Source: Actinomadura rayongensis
GTDB lineage: Bacteria > Actinomycetota > Actinomycetes > Streptosporangiales > Streptosporangiaceae
Direction of reading: 5' to 3'
Assembly (NCBI RefSeq): GCF_009831215.1
Contig: NZ_WUTW01000002.1
Location: 372,001-436,000 of the forward strand
Length of the DNA stretch: 64,000 nt
Of the stretch, positions 36,063 to 44,587 are shown piece after piece. A model generated the notes under the pieces. The model was not told the origin of the DNA. It saw nothing but the letters and a program-made list of their open reading frames with translations, and searched no databases. The position numbers and the translations under genes were made by a program. Within the stretch, counting starts at the first letter, position 1, and each line of letters starts with the position of its first letter.

Positions 36063-36908
36063 TCAGGTTGTTCGTGTTGTCGCTGCGATCGTCGCCGCTG
36101 CAAGGACGTGGGCGCCTGCTCGGTGGAGAGTGCAAACGGCTTCGGTCAGCGTCGCGCCCGTCGTCACGATGTCGTCTACGACGATGACGCGAGCGCCGTC
36201 TAGCGGGTGTGCGGCGGTTAGGGCTCCTTTCACGTTGGCTACGCGTTCGGTGCGGCTGAGTGCGGCTTGGTCGGCCACGGGGCGCGTCTGCCTTAGCGCG
36301 GTCGTCAGGACGAGTGGGAGTCCCTCGTTCGTCAGGGTTCGGACGGCTGTGCGGGCGACGTTGAGCAAGGGGTCATCACCGCGTCGGCGCACGGCCCTTC
36401 GGGCGGATGGCACCGGGATCACGTGGATGAGATTTGATCCCGTCAGCTCGCCGGTTACGACCCGGCGGCTCCTGGTCCCTTGTCCGGAAGTTTTTGAGGG
36501 CTTGCGGATGAGTCCTTCCGTTGGGGTGGTGGGTGGCGTGTCGCGGGGTGGGATCTGGCCGGGTCGCAGTGGTGGGAGTTCTCGGTCGGACGGTGGCGGA
36601 GTTGGTTGGGCAGGGACGGCGGGCGGGGGCAGGGAGGCTTTCAAGGCGCGGGTCAGGGCGGCGGCTAGGGGGCGGGTCAGCGTGGTTCGGCCCTGTTCCT
36701 TGTGCGCGTTGATCACTTTGCGGACGTTTCCCGCGTAGTCCGCCACCGTCCAGCAGCGCACGCCGGGCGGACGGACGGGCAGCGGGGCCGGGCGCGGGTC
36801 CAGGGTCAGGGGGACGGCACAGGTTCCGCAGAGTGCGGTGCCGCCGCGTCCGCAGCCTGCGCACGTCTCGGGGACGATCAGGTCGAGCAGGTCGTGGAGG
36901 AAGCTCAT
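36063..36908 (-). CDS. comF: ComF-family phosphoribosyltransferase-like protein
   Basis: A 281-residue protein. ATG 36908 is chosen because GGAGG lies before it. An N-terminal zinc-finger-like ETCAGCGRGGTALCGTC (about 14-30) is followed by VADYAGNVRKVINAHKEQGR. A long Pro-rich insert of about 70 residues (about 95-165) comes next. The phosphoribosyltransferase part has HVIPVPSARRAVRRRGDDPL, ALSRTERVANVKGAL and the PRPP loop VIVVDDIVTTGATLTEAV. ComF proteins help DNA uptake in competent bacteria; in actinobacteria the role is unclear. The Pro-rich insert is longer than in typical ComF. Its place before lpqB-mtrB-mtrA is conserved. Confidence 0.88.
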   Translation of the reverse strand: MSFLHDLLDLIVPETCAGCGRGGTALCGTCAVPLTLDPRPAPLPVRPPGVRCWTVADYAGNVRKVINAHKEQGRTTLTRPLAAALTRALKASLPPPAVPAQPTPPPSDRELPPLRPGQIPPRDTPPTTPTEGLIRKPSKTSGQGTRSRRVVTGELTGSNLIHVIPVPSARRAVRRRGDDPLLNVARTAVRTLTNEGLPLVLTTALRQTRPVADQAALSRTERVANVKGALTAAHPLDGARVIVVDDIVTTGATLTEAVCTLHRAGAHVLAAATIAATTRTT

Positions 36909-36958
36909 GGGGCGAGCATCGTCCGCTTGTCGGCCTTGCCGCCACTCTGCCCACAAGC

Positions 36959-36967
36959 TGTGGATAA
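36959..36967. promoter_or_regulatory. DnaA-box-like site upstream of comF
   Basis: TGTGGATAA, complement of TTATCCACA, lies 51 bases upstream of the comF start and 12 bases from the VOC gene stop. It matches the DnaA-box consensus exactly but is isolated. Confidence 0.3.
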
Positions 36968-36978
36968 CTTCCGGACGA

Positions 36979-37344
36979 TCAGGCGGGCGAGTCGGGGAAG
37001 TGGGGGTTCTCGATCACCCCCAGCAGGTTCCCGTCCGGCGTCACGACGACTGCCGTGCGGATCCCGCCGCCGTAGTCCGTGATGGGCGCGTGGACGGTCG
37101 CGCCGGAGCTCGTCAGCCGCGTGACCGCTTGGTCGACGTCCTCGACTCCCCAGTACGTGACCGGTCCTGCGCCGCTCTCCGCATGGCCGTTCGGGTCGAG
37201 CGCAAGCTCGTAACCGCCGACGTTGAAGCCGACGTAGAACGGCTCGTCGAAGTAGGGGGCCGATCCGAGGATCTCCGACCACCAGCGACGCGCGGTCGCG
37301 AGGTCCCGGACGGGATAGACGATCGTTCGCAGGCCGAGGAACAT
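36979..37344 (-). CDS. VOC-family (glyoxalase/dioxygenase fold) protein
   Basis: A 121-residue single-unit VOC protein: TIVYPVRDLATARRWWSEIL, YVGFNVGGYELALDPNG, YWGVEDVDQAVTRLTSSGAT and VVVTPDGNLLGVIENPHF. The last block carries the C-terminal metal-position Glu. Members bind a divalent metal and act as glyoxalases, isomerases, dioxygenases or binding proteins; nothing here fixes the substrate. It lies between comF and lpqB on the same strand with gaps of about 70 and 108 bases. Confidence 0.85.
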   Translation of the reverse strand: MFLGLRTIVYPVRDLATARRWWSEILGSAPYFDEPFYVGFNVGGYELALDPNGHAESGAGPVTYWGVEDVDQAVTRLTSSGATVHAPITDYGGGIRTAVVVTPDGNLLGVIENPHFPDSPA

Positions 37345-37452
37345 ACCCGCACGGTAGAGGCTCGGTACGACAGGCTGACGGCCGTACGGCGATCTGAGTC
37401 CGTCCTGGTGATGGGCGGCAGCGGAAGAAGTGAGCGGCGGAGGGAACGGGAG

Positions 37453-39222
37453 TTAGCGGGCGTAGGTGGGGTCGGCGCCCGGTACCGGGCATGTCCACTC
37501 GCTGATCGTGTCGCGGGGCGCGCGCTGGCGGCAGACGCGGCCGGGGCCGCCGTCCTTGGTGCCGATCAGGACCGGGGCGCCGGGGGCCGCCGCGATCGAC
37601 GTGGGGTTGCCCAGGGCGCCCACGCCCAGCGAGCTGATCCCGCCGCCGTTCACCGGGATCAGATAGGGCAGCACGCGGGTGTCGTTGCCCTTGCGGCCCA
37701 GCACCGCCAGTGTCGCGTAGTCCCGCCAGGACAGGTCGATCGCGTCCACCAGTTCGGAGCTGACCGGCAGGAACGCGCCCGCCTCCAGGCCCGACGACCG
37801 ATCGCGGACGATACGACCGAGCTGTACCTGCGCGCGGCCGTCCACGGTGACGACCACCGCCGCCCGGACGCCGTCGCGGGCCAGCCGGAACGCCTTCACC
37901 TCGCGGTCGGCGAGGCCCCAGTCCGTGACGCGGAACGCCGGGCCTCCGCGCGGCACCACCCACAGCCACGAGTGGTCCTTCTTGGTCTCGACCGTCCACA
38001 GGGCGCCGTCCCGGTCGAACGCGGGCGCCGTGAAGTGGGTGCCCGCGCTGTGCCGGGAGAGGACGGTACGGAACGTTGTCCCGCTGACGAGGTCGCGCAG
38101 CACGATGCGGTCGCCGGACGGACTGAGGCCCGCGACCTGCCGGTAGTCCGGCGACACGGTCGGCCGTACGAGCGGCCCCCCGGCCGGCAGGACGGGCTGC
38201 GGCTGGTCTCCGGTGAGCCTGCTCAGCCGTCCCGACGAGGCGAGGACGTACGCGGGCTGATCCGGCACGGCCGGGCCGTCGGGAGCGTTGCCGTCCCAGG
38301 CCCGCACCGGCTGGACGGCGCCGTATCCGCGCGAAGCGACCGTGTCCCCGCCGATCTCCAGCTTCCACCGGCTGATCTCTGACAACTGCCGCAGCGTCCA
38401 CGACAGTTGCGCCGACATCCGTTCCACATCGCCGGACCGCGCCTGGGGGCTCAGGTCCACGACCGCAGTGTCGTCCTCCACATGGACGTCCCGCAGCCGC
38501 GTCCCGGACGGGAATGCCGATTCCACCGCCGATCCCAGCCAGGACGTCTGCCCGTCCAGCAGCGCCCGGACGAGCTGCCCTGGCAGATCGCGCCGGTTCA
38601 CCAGCGGCAGGAAGATCCCGTTCGGGACGAGCGTGCCCCCGTCCGGCGCGAAGAAGTAGAGGTTGACGGTCCGGTACGCCCGGTCCACGTCGCTCTTGGT
38701 GAGGATCAGCCCGCCCCGGGCCTCCGGCGGCAGCCCGCCAATCCGCCACGGACTGCCGGGCGCGGCGCGCGTGACGGCGAACGTGACGTCCACGGGCTTG
38801 GGATCGGAGATGTACTGACCGTCCGCGCCGATCGAGCCGAGCCGGTCCCCGGACGCCCGGACGGTCGCGCGCGTCGCGTTCTGCTCGGTGATCTCCAGCC
38901 GGGGCCGGTCGGCGAACACGAGGACGGGCGGGCGCGCCCCCGGGTTCCAGCCGCCGGCGGTGCCCGTCAGGTACCGGCGGGCGACCTTGTGGCCGTCGTC
39001 GAAGCTCGCGGACGCGGCGAGGAACCCCGCGACGAGCTGCGCCGGATCCCACTCGGGCCGGGGACTGACCGGAATCAGCCGAACATACGGATCATCGACC
39101 TGCTCGGCGGGCTCGGCGGGCCGTCCGGTGATCACCCGGCCACCGCTCGGCACGCTCGCGCAGCCGGTCAGCGATGCGGCGAGCACGAAAGCGGCCATGA
39201 CCCCCCGCGCGCACGCCTTCAT
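37453..39222 (-). CDS. lpqB: LpqB lipoprotein, partner of MtrAB
   Basis: A 589-residue lipoprotein. The signal peptide ends in lipobox LTGC (about residues 18-21), then ASVPSGGRVI. A GerMN-like domain (about 50-300) has DDPYVRLIPVSPRPEWDPAQ and VNLYFFAPDGGTLVPNGIFL. A beta-propeller-like C-terminal half (about 330-580) has RPTVSPDYRQVAGLSPSGDR. In mycobacteria LpqB interacts with the sensor MtrB on the outer face of the membrane. ATG 39222 overlaps the mtrB stop as ATGA, so it is coupled to mtrB. It is the last gene of the mtrA-mtrB-lpqB operon. Confidence 0.94.
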   Translation of the reverse strand: MKACARGVMAAFVLAASLTGCASVPSGGRVITGRPAEPAEQVDDPYVRLIPVSPRPEWDPAQLVAGFLAASASFDDGHKVARRYLTGTAGGWNPGARPPVLVFADRPRLEITEQNATRATVRASGDRLGSIGADGQYISDPKPVDVTFAVTRAAPGSPWRIGGLPPEARGGLILTKSDVDRAYRTVNLYFFAPDGGTLVPNGIFLPLVNRRDLPGQLVRALLDGQTSWLGSAVESAFPSGTRLRDVHVEDDTAVVDLSPQARSGDVERMSAQLSWTLRQLSEISRWKLEIGGDTVASRGYGAVQPVRAWDGNAPDGPAVPDQPAYVLASSGRLSRLTGDQPQPVLPAGGPLVRPTVSPDYRQVAGLSPSGDRIVLRDLVSGTTFRTVLSRHSAGTHFTAPAFDRDGALWTVETKKDHSWLWVVPRGGPAFRVTDWGLADREVKAFRLARDGVRAAVVVTVDGRAQVQLGRIVRDRSSGLEAGAFLPVSSELVDAIDLSWRDYATLAVLGRKGNDTRVLPYLIPVNGGGISSLGVGALGNPTSIAAAPGAPVLIGTKDGGPGRVCRQRAPRDTISEWTCPVPGADPTYAR

Positions 39223-40838
39223 TCGCCGGCCTCCAGTTCGGCGAAGACGGGACGTCCCCCGGCCCCCGGCGGCACCAGCGGCAGCGGCGACCCGCGCAGC
39301 TCGGCGCCCGCCACGCGCGGCAGCGACAGCCGGAACTGGGATCCGGCGCCGGGCTCGCCCCACGCCTGGAGCCAGCCGCCGTGCAGCTGGGCGTCCTCGC
39401 GGGAGATCGACAGGCCGAGCCCGGTACCGCCGGTGGTGCGGGCGCGGGCCGGGTCGGCGCGCCAGAACCGGTCGAACACCATCTGGCCCTCCCCCGGCTT
39501 GAGGCCGACGCCGTGGTCGCGGACGGCGACCGCCACCGCGTCCCGGTCCGCCCCGACGGACACGACGATGTCCTCGCCCTCCCCGTGCTCGACCGCGTTG
39601 ACCAGCAGGTTCCGCAGGATCCGCTCGACGCGGCGGCGGTCCACCTCGGCCATGCAGGGCTCGCCGGGCAGCTGGAGCAGGACCTTGCTGCCCTTGCGCT
39701 CGGCGAGGTTCTGGATGTCGCCGACGACGCGCAGGACGAGGTCGCGCATGTCGAGCGACTCGGCGTCGAGGGTGGCCGCGCCCGCGTCGTGCCGGCTGAT
39801 CTCCAGCAGGTCCGCGAGCAGCGACTCGAAGCGTTCCAGCTGGCTCTGCAGCAGTTCGGCGGACCGGCCCACCATCGGGTCGTCGAAGGTGTCGCGGTTC
39901 TCGTACAGCATGTCGGCCGCGATGCGGATCGTGGTGAGCGGCGTGCGCAGCTCATGCGAAACGTCCGACACGAACTGCCGCTGGACCTGCGACAGGTCCT
40001 CCAGCTCCACGATCTTGTCCTGGAGGTTGGCGGCCATCTCGTTGAACGAGCGGGCGAGCGCCGCGAGGTCGTCCTCGCCGCGCACCCGCATCCGCTCCTC
40101 CAGCCGTCCGTCCGCGAGCCGCTGCGCGCCCTGGGCCGCGAGCCGCACCGGGATGACGACCTGCCGCGTGACCAGCGACGCGATCGCCGCGAGCAGCAGC
40201 ACGAGCACGACACCGACGCCGACGAGCGCCTGGCTGACGACCGTCAGCGTCCGCTGGTCCTGGGTGAGCGGGAACAGGTAGTACAGCTCGAACTGCCCGG
40301 CCTTGCCGCCGACGATCAGCCCCCGCTCGGACGGACGGCCCACGTACGACAGCTTCCCGAACGTGTACGCGGTCGTGTCGGCGGGGCTGCGGCGCAGCTC
40401 GTCCCGGAGCCGCTGCGGGATGCTCTCCACCCGCAGCTCGTTGGTGCTGTAGCCGTCGAAGGACGAGTCGCGCGTGTCCCGGATGTACACCTCGTACAGT
40501 CCGGACGGCCCGCTGCGCGCCTTCAGCCCGGCCATCACGTTGTCCAGGCGGCTGCCGTTGTCGGGCTGGTTGCCGAGCTGGCGCTCGACGGTCGACAGCC
40601 CCTCGTCCAGTTGCAGCCGCGCCGCCTTGATCTTGCCGTCCAGCAGCGCGTTCGACATCTGCTGCGTCAGGAACATGCCGAGGATCGCCACGACGATCGC
40701 CGAGATGCACAGCGTCGAGGTGACGACCCGGATCTGGATCGAGCGGCGCCAGCGCAGGTAGACGGCGCCGACGAGACGGCGCAGCCGGGCCAGCAGCCGC
40801 CCGGCCCGGCGGCGCGCCGCAGTCGCCTGCGCGGTCAG
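39219..40838 (-). CDS. mtrB: Sensor histidine kinase MtrB, apparent CTG start
   Basis: A 539-residue sensor kinase. A basic N-terminus leads to membrane segment one (about 41-62), an extracellular sensor (about 63-205), segment two (about 208-230), HAMP (about 230-285), and the H-box QFVSDVSHELRTPLTTIRIA. The ATP-binding part has LLVNAVEHGEGED, VRDHGVGLKPGEG and GGTGLGLSISRED. MtrAB controls cell division and envelope genes. No ATG, GTG or TTG lies in frame between the end of mtrA and the first membrane segment. CTG 40838 overlaps the mtrA stop as CTGA, just like the other coupled junctions, so CTG is the likely start. lpqB overlaps its stop. Confidence 0.92.
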   Translation of the reverse strand: MTAQATAARRRAGRLLARLRRLVGAVYLRWRRSIQIRVVTSTLCISAIVVAILGMFLTQQMSNALLDGKIKAARLQLDEGLSTVERQLGNQPDNGSRLDNVMAGLKARSGPSGLYEVYIRDTRDSSFDGYSTNELRVESIPQRLRDELRRSPADTTAYTFGKLSYVGRPSERGLIVGGKAGQFELYYLFPLTQDQRTLTVVSQALVGVGVVLVLLLAAIASLVTRQVVIPVRLAAQGAQRLADGRLEERMRVRGEDDLAALARSFNEMAANLQDKIVELEDLSQVQRQFVSDVSHELRTPLTTIRIAADMLYENRDTFDDPMVGRSAELLQSQLERFESLLADLLEISRHDAGAATLDAESLDMRDLVLRVVGDIQNLAERKGSKVLLQLPGEPCMAEVDRRRVERILRNLLVNAVEHGEGEDIVVSVGADRDAVAVAVRDHGVGLKPGEGQMVFDRFWRADPARARTTGGTGLGLSISREDAQLHGGWLQAWGEPGAGSQFRLSLPRVAGAELRGSPLPLVPPGAGGRPVFAELEAGE

Positions 40839-41521
40839 GCCGGGCCCGCCTTGTAACCGACGCCCCGCACGGTGACGACGATCTCCGGCCGTTCCGGATC
40901 CTTCTCGATCTTCGCGCGGAGCCGCTGGACGTGGACGTTCACCAGCCGCGTGTCGGCGGCGTGCCGGTACCCCCAGACCTGTTCGAGCAGGACCTCGCGG
41001 GTGAAGACCTGGCGCGGCTTGCGGGCCAGCGCGACGAGCAGGTCGAACTCCAGCGGGGTGAGCGGGATGTGCTTGTCGAGCCGCTTGACCGAGTGCCCGG
41101 CGACGTCGATCGTGATGTCGCCGATCTGCAGGGTCTCGGGGGCGGGCTCGTCGGTGCGGCGCAGCCGGGCGCGGACGCGGGCGACCAGTTCCTTGGGCTT
41201 GAACGGCTTGACGATGTAGTCGTCGGCGCCGGACTCCAGTCCGAGCACGACGTCCACGGTGTCGCTCTTGGCCGTCAGCATGACGATCGGGATGCCCGAT
41301 TCCGCCCGGATCTGGCGGCACACGTCGATGCCGTCCGCGCCGGGCAGCATCAGGTCGAGCAGCACGAGGTCGGGCCGCGTCTCCCGGAACGCATCGAGCG
41401 CCTTGTCGCCGTCGTGCACGAAGGAGGGCTCGAAGCCCTCGCCGCGCAGCACGATGCCGAGCATCTCGGCGAGCGCGAGGTCGTCATCGACGACCAGTAC
41501 ACGTCCTCTCATGGCCCTCAT
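40835..41521 (-). CDS. mtrA: Response regulator MtrA
   Basis: A 228-residue OmpR-type regulator, essential in mycobacteria. The receiver starts RGRVLVVDDDLALAEMLGIV; the phospho-Asp is in DLVLLDLMLPGADGIDV; the switch Thr is in VMLTAKSDTVD and Lys in IVKPFKPKEL. The winged helix has HIPLTPLEFDLLVALARKP, VFTREVLLEQVWGYRHAADT and VNVHVQRLRAKIEKDPERPE. A second ATG at 41512 gives MRGRVLV and matches most family members; a GAGGG sits too close to it, so the start is not settled. mtrB follows with a four-base overlap. A 10-base direct repeat lies upstream. Confidence 0.95.
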   Translation of the reverse strand: MRAMRGRVLVVDDDLALAEMLGIVLRGEGFEPSFVHDGDKALDAFRETRPDLVLLDLMLPGADGIDVCRQIRAESGIPIVMLTAKSDTVDVVLGLESGADDYIVKPFKPKELVARVRARLRRTDEPAPETLQIGDITIDVAGHSVKRLDKHIPLTPLEFDLLVALARKPRQVFTREVLLEQVWGYRHAADTRLVNVHVQRLRAKIEKDPERPEIVVTVRGVGYKAGPA

Positions 41522-41569
41522 CGTCGCAATACGTTGGGTTGGCAGGGCAGTACGCCTTGGTCAGCCAGG

Positions 41570-41588
41570 TTACCTGCGTTTACCTGCG
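41570..41588. promoter_or_regulatory. Direct repeat upstream of mtrA, possible MtrA site
   Basis: TTACCTGCG occurs at 41570-41578 and 41580-41588, giving GGTAA-type half-sites ten bases apart on the mtrA strand. Actinobacterial MtrA binds direct repeats of GTNAC-like half-sites with about one helical turn spacing. It lies about 50-70 bases before mtrA, so autoregulation is plausible but unproven. Confidence 0.45.
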
Positions 41589-41784
41589 CCATGACTCATC
41601 CAGCCGAAGGTAAAAGCGGAGTGTGACTACGACAGCCGTACTCAAAGGCCGGAGTGTAGACAGGTTCCGCCGGACGTTCGCCCCGATTCGGGCACTTTTG
41701 TTCCGCCAGGGCCGCATCCGACGATCGCGCTCCCGGGCCGTGACAGGATGTCCAGACGCCGAGTGAGCCGAACGAGGAGCGGAG

Positions 41785-42771
41785 ATGCCGAGACCGGCCG
41801 GACGGGACGACGATCCCGCCGCGCTGCTCGGCGGCGACGTGCCGCTGCGGCCGATGTCGGTCGCGGAGATCCTGGACGGCGCCGTCGCCGCGATCCGCCG
41901 CGCCCCGCGCCTCAGCCTCGGTTTCGCCCTCGCCGTGAGCACGTTCGTGCAGGTCCTGGTGACGGTCGCTGCGTATTTCTTCGTCGGGGACGCCGCCCGC
42001 GACGAGCGCACCCCGGCCGTCCTGCTGCGCTCGCTGGGCGCCCAGGTCACGCTGAGCATGGCCGGAATGGTGCTGTCGGCGTTCGGGATCCTCGTGCTGG
42101 CGGGCTTTCTGGCGCCCGCGCTCGGCCGCGAGATGTTCGGCCGACCCGCGCCGGGCCGGGCGCTCCGGGATGTCCGTCCGCGCCTGTTCTCCCTGCTCGG
42201 CACCGCGCTGCTGGTCATGGCGGCGGCGCTGGCCGGGCTGCTAGTGCCGACGCTGCCCATGATCGCCGCGCTGGCGGCGGAGGCGGACCCGCCGGTGATC
42301 GTCGCGACGGCGGTGTTCGGCGTGCCGGTCGGGCTGGTGCTGATGATCTGGCTCTACGTGCTGCTCGTCCAGGCCGTCCCGGCGGCGGTGCTGGAGCGGC
42401 GCGGCGTCGCGGCGGCGCTGGCGCGGGGCCGGACGCTCGCGCGCGGCGGCTGGTGGCGCACCTGCGCGACGCTGGTCGTCACGCTGCTGCTGACGATCTT
42501 CATGGGCTTCCTCGCGCTGCGGCTGCCGTTCATCATCGTGAGCGTCGTGCTGTCGGCGGGCGATCCGTCCGGTGGGCAGGCCTTCGCCGCGCTGGTCGTG
42601 GACACGGTCGGACGCATCGTGAGCTGGTCGGTCGTGCTGCCGTTCGACGCCGGGGTGATCGTGCTGCTCTACCTGGACGGGCGGATGCGCCGCGAGGGCT
42701 TCGACCTGCATCTGCGGACCCGGCCGGACGCGCCGGACGCCGACTTCTTCGACCACTGGCAGACCGCATGA
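41785..42771 (+). CDS. Multi-pass membrane protein (GPDPase-membrane-domain-like)
   Basis: A 328-residue protein with a soluble start containing PLRPMSVAEILDGAVAAIRR and about six membrane segments between residues 50 and 300. The PMSVAEILDGA opening and the middle VQAVPAAVLERRGVAAALARG match actinobacterial membrane proteins related to the glycerophosphodiesterase membrane domain, function unknown. It is the first gene of a plus-strand chain: its stop overlaps the DUF4129 start as ATGA. GAGGAGCGGAG precedes its ATG. Confidence 0.75.
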   Translation: MPRPAGRDDDPAALLGGDVPLRPMSVAEILDGAVAAIRRAPRLSLGFALAVSTFVQVLVTVAAYFFVGDAARDERTPAVLLRSLGAQVTLSMAGMVLSAFGILVLAGFLAPALGREMFGRPAPGRALRDVRPRLFSLLGTALLVMAAALAGLLVPTLPMIAALAAEADPPVIVATAVFGVPVGLVLMIWLYVLLVQAVPAAVLERRGVAAALARGRTLARGGWWRTCATLVVTLLLTIFMGFLALRLPFIIVSVVLSAGDPSGGQAFAALVVDTVGRIVSWSVVLPFDAGVIVLLYLDGRMRREGFDLHLRTRPDAPDADFFDHWQTA

Positions 42772-43430
42772 TCGTCCTGGACCCGATCGGCCGCGAGCAG
42801 GCCCGCGAGCTGGCCCGCCGGGAGCTGGAGAAGCCGATCTACCACCGCGACGAGCCGTCCTGGGCGGAGCGGACGTGGCGGCGCTTCGCCGACTGGCTCA
42901 ACGAACTGCTGCACCGGGCGAGCGACCCCGGCGGGCAGCAGCACGGCAACGGCTGGCTGTCGCTGGTGGTCATCCTGCTGATTGTCGGGCTCGTCATCGC
43001 GCTGGTCGCGTGGCTGATGCGCGGGCGCCGCAACCCGAGCGCCGACCGGGACGGCCTGTTCGCGGGCGAGCCCGAGGCCACCGCGCTGGACCTGCGCGTC
43101 ACCGCCGAGCGGCACGCCGCCGCCGGACGGTGGCCCGAGGCGATCCGCGCCCGGCTCCTCGCCGTGGCCCGCGACCTGGAGGAACGCGCCGTGGTCGAGC
43201 CCCGGCCCGGCCGCACCGCCGACGAGCTGGCCCGCGAGGCCGGCGCCGCGCTGCCCGGCCTGGCCGGCGAGTTCCGCGCGGCCGTGCGGGTCTTCGACGA
43301 CGTCTGGTACGGCGACCGGCCCGGCGGCCCCGACGGATACGCGCTGCTCACGGCCCTGGACGAGCACGTCAGGGCGACCCGGCCGCAGCCGCTGGAACCG
43401 GTCGGCGCGGAGGAGGGGGCGCGCTGGTGA
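42768..43430 (+). CDS. DUF4129 domain membrane protein
   Basis: A 220-residue protein with one membrane segment (about 60-80: LSLVVILLIVGLVIALVAWL). The cytosolic DUF4129 region (about 95-215) has LRVTAERHAAAGRWPEAIRA, RTADELAREAG and VRVFDDVWYGDRPGG. DUF4129 proteins accompany MoxR and DUF58 genes and are thought to take part in a membrane-bound assembly or protease module; the mechanism is unknown. Both ends overlap neighbours (ATGA at the start, GTGA at the end), so expression is tightly coupled. Confidence 0.85.
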   Translation: MIVLDPIGREQARELARRELEKPIYHRDEPSWAERTWRRFADWLNELLHRASDPGGQQHGNGWLSLVVILLIVGLVIALVAWLMRGRRNPSADRDGLFAGEPEATALDLRVTAERHAAAGRWPEAIRARLLAVARDLEERAVVEPRPGRTADELAREAGAALPGLAGEFRAAVRVFDDVWYGDRPGGPDGYALLTALDEHVRATRPQPLEPVGAEEGARW

Positions 43431-44587
43431 CCGTCCCCACCGCACGGCAGGTCGCCGGGCGGCGGCTGCGCGCGTCGCGCGGCGTCGCCGGGGCGCTGCT
43501 GGCCATCGTGCTCGTGGCGATCGTCCTGGCGGCGCTGCGGCCCGCCACGCCCGCCGACGCCCTGGACCCCGCGTCCCCGGACCAGGACGGCGCGCGGGCG
43601 CTCACCGAGATCCTGCGCCAGCGCGGCACCCCGCTGACCGTGGCGCGGACGACGACCGACGCGGCGGAGCACAGCACGTCCGACAGCGTGGTCGTCGTGA
43701 CCCGGCCCGGCCGGCTGACCCGCGCCGACCTGCTGCGGCTGAGCGCCGCGCCTGGTGACCTCGTGCTCGTCGCGCCGAGCGCGCGGGTGCTGGCCGCGCT
43801 CGCGCCGACGGTCGAGGAGGGCGGCCAGTCCTACGGAGACAGCGGCCCGCCCGACTGCCCCGTCCCCGCCGCGCAACAGGCCGGTTCGGTCGCGTTCGGC
43901 TCGTCCCTGACCTACACGGTCCCGCCCGGCGCGACCGGCTGCTACCGCGAGAGCGGCCTGGCCCGGCTGGTGCAGGTGCCGGTCGGGAGCCGGACGGTGA
44001 CGATCCTCGGCAGCGCCGCGCCGCTCACCAACGCCCACCTGGATGAAGAGGGCGACGCGGCGCTCGCGCTGAACCTGGTCGGCGCGCGGTCGTCGGCGGT
44101 GTGGCTCGTCCCGGACCTGCCGCCGCCCGGCGCCGACCGGGGCGACCGCAGCCTCGGCGACATGGTGCCGTTCGGGTGGCGGCTGCTGCCCGTCGGGCTC
44201 GCCGTCGCGATCGTGCTGATCGCGCTCTGGCGGATGCGGCGGTTCGGGCCGGTGGTGGCCGAGGCGCTGCCGGTGGTCGTCCGGTCCGCCGAGACGATCG
44301 AGGGCCGCTCCCGGCTCTACCGGGCGCACCACGCGCGCGGCAGCGCCGCCGCCGCGCTGCGGGCGTCCGCGCGCGCCCGGCTCGTCCCGCTGCTCGGCCT
44401 CCCGCGCGGCGCCGCGACCGACCCGGCCGCCGCGCCGGAGATCGTCACGGCGGTCGCCCGGCGGACGACCCACGACGAGGCCGCGGTCGGCTACGCCCTC
44501 TACGGCCCCGAACCGGCCGACGACGCGGCGCTCGTCGCGCTCCCCGGCCTCCTCGACGATCTGGAAAGGCAGGTACGCGACTCGTGA
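43427..44587 (+). CDS. DUF4350 domain membrane protein
   Basis: A 386-residue protein with membrane segments at about 20-40 and 245-265. Between them the extracellular DUF4350 domain starts with DGARALTEILRQRGTPLTVA and includes VVVVTRPGRLTRADLLRL. It is glutamine-amidotransferase-like in fold but lacks an obvious catalytic Cys-His pair. The C-terminal cytosolic part (about 270-386) has RSRLYRAHHARGSAAAAL. Function unknown; it is a fixed part of the DUF4129-DUF4350-MoxR-DUF58 module. It starts at GTG 43427 and ends overlapping the MoxR start. Confidence 0.85.
   Translation: MTVPTARQVAGRRLRASRGVAGALLAIVLVAIVLAALRPATPADALDPASPDQDGARALTEILRQRGTPLTVARTTTDAAEHSTSDSVVVVTRPGRLTRADLLRLSAAPGDLVLVAPSARVLAALAPTVEEGGQSYGDSGPPDCPVPAAQQAGSVAFGSSLTYTVPPGATGCYRESGLARLVQVPVGSRTVTILGSAAPLTNAHLDEEGDAALALNLVGARSSAVWLVPDLPPPGADRGDRSLGDMVPFGWRLLPVGLAVAIVLIALWRMRRFGPVVAEALPVVVRSAETIEGRSRLYRAHHARGSAAAALRASARARLVPLLGLPRGAATDPAAAPEIVTAVARRTTHDEAAVGYALYGPEPADDAALVALPGLLDDLERQVRDS

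Noticed and set aside
35320..36135. A 271-codon Arg/Pro/Ala-rich frame in the repeat spacer
   Set aside because: It is produced by GC-rich repeats, has no ribosome site or homologue-like motif, and overlaps the comF end.
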